A stretch of DNA of 13,554 nucleotides from Phycisphaerales bacterium (GTDB lineage Bacteria; Planctomycetota; Phycisphaerae; Tepidisphaerales; Tepidisphaeraceae), in contig JAQGHK010000357.1 of assembly GCA_028288875.1 (NCBI GenBank), positions 1 through 13,554 of the forward strand. Reading direction: 5' to 3'. Below are positions 13,140-13,554 of this stretch, piece by piece; within the stretch, counting starts at the first letter, position 1, and each line of letters begins with the position of its first letter. The notes under the pieces were generated by a model. It saw only the letters and a program-made list of their open reading frames with translations, was not told the origin of the DNA and ran no database searches. The position numbers and the translations under genes are program-made.

Positions 13140-13554
13140 TCAGCGATCGAGGTTATCTTGGGCGAAATTAGAGAATTCCCTCGGTTTCCTGAGGTCAACC
13201 GGCGAGGTCGGTTGCGTCGCCGATTGCCGGGCGACAATCGGCAGGCGGGCTCGCACGGATTTGAGCAGCAGCCGGGCGTACGCCTCCGACCCAAACATGC
13301 CGACATCGATCCGAACCTGACAGATCGCACTTGTCCGGCGAACCAGGTCGATCCGGATCGACGCACCGGCCAGATCGGAAAAATCGTATCGGGCCCGCTG
13401 CTTGGAAAATTCGGTCTGGTCCAGATGCAGTCGCAGGTCGTTCAACATGGACCGAACGGCCGCCTGGGCGTGTTCGAATGTCGTAAATTCGACGGATTCC
13501 AGTTTGCCGGAGCTGAATATCTCCGTGCCCGCGGTAAACGCCGTATTGCCAATG
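13140..13554 (-). CDS. DUF3568-like protein, C-terminal part (5' end outside window)
   Basis: The frame is open from the window edge to the TGA at 13140-13142, giving about 137 visible residues. It reads GNTAFTAGTEIFSSGKLESV, then EFTTFEHAQAAVRSMLNDLR near the edge, then IRIDLVRRTSAICQVRIDVG and MFGSEAYARLLLKSVRARLP. This order (a short strand, a 'FEHAQAAVRSMLNDL' helix, an 'IRIDL..T..QVRID' strand pair, a 'VGMFGSEAYAR' turn, a closing helix) fits DUF3568, a family of small exported or lipid-anchored proteins of unknown role common in planctomycetes and related phyla. The signal peptide would lie beyond the window. The Pro/Ser/Thr-containing tail after 'ARLP' looks disordered. It lies 125 bp upstream of clpS on the same strand, but clpS seems to have its own promoter. 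Confidence 0.6.
   Translation of the reverse strand, partial: IGNTAFTAGTEIFSSGKLESVEFTTFEHAQAAVRSMLNDLRLHLDQTEFSKQRARYDFSDLAGASIRIDLVRRTSAICQVRIDVGMFGSEAYARLLLKSVRARLPIVARQSATQPTSPVDLRKPREFSNFAQDNLDR

Noticed and set aside
13127..13366. 79-codon minus-strand frame near the right end
   Set aside because: Overlaps the longer frame that stays open to the window edge and has a DUF3568-like pattern; this one is Arg/Ser/Pro-rich shadow text.

Overview
The window is GC-rich bacterial DNA, about two-thirds G+C in most genes. It looks like a planctomycete, possibly of the Phycisphaerae, but this is inferred from protein style and not from a marker gene. The clues are a ClpS with a long Lys/Thr/Pro-rich N-terminal tail, a secreted protein with a HEAT-like motif common in that phylum, a DUF3568-like protein, an RdgC-like protein of the type starting 'MGFxxGSxxFTR', and GC-rich palindromic repeats between genes. 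Most starts have no clear Shine-Dalgarno sequence.

Left part (1-1880): the 3' end of hisS (+) runs tail-to-tail into a two-gene minus-strand unit of dapF (diaminopimelate epimerase) and a small gene of unknown function with lower GC. The hisS stop and the stop of the small gene overlap by a few bases. A perfect TATAAT lies just upstream of dapF.

Centre left (1881-6567, all +): two different glycosyltransferase-like proteins, the first resembling CgeB/DUF3880 proteins and the second a GT-B enzyme with a long helical N-terminus. Next comes a 277-bp spacer holding two inverted copies of a palindromic repeat, and then an exported 381-residue protein of unknown function.

Centre (6618-9441, minus): an RdgC-like gene followed 76 bp later by rmuC. 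Both belong to families tied to recombination and genome maintenance, so this may be a co-transcribed pair.

Right part (9569-13554): divergent from rdgC is a lipoprotein HtrA/DegP-type protease with an intact His-Asp-Ser triad and two PDZ domains. It is followed by a tandem relative that keeps the fold and PDZ domains but has lost all three catalytic residues. Between them, and again after the second, lie two further kinds of inverted palindromic repeat pair. On the minus strand are clpS, with the only canonical Shine-Dalgarno (AAGGAG), and upstream of it the 3' part of a DUF3568-like gene cut by the window edge.

The best leads are the protease/pseudoprotease tandem, three sequence-unrelated intergenic elements that share one architecture (two inverted copies of a small hairpin), -10-like boxes so close to start codons that they suggest leaderless mRNAs, and unusual residues in the ClpS N-degron pocket. 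No CRISPR array, rRNA, tRNA, transposase or phage gene was seen.
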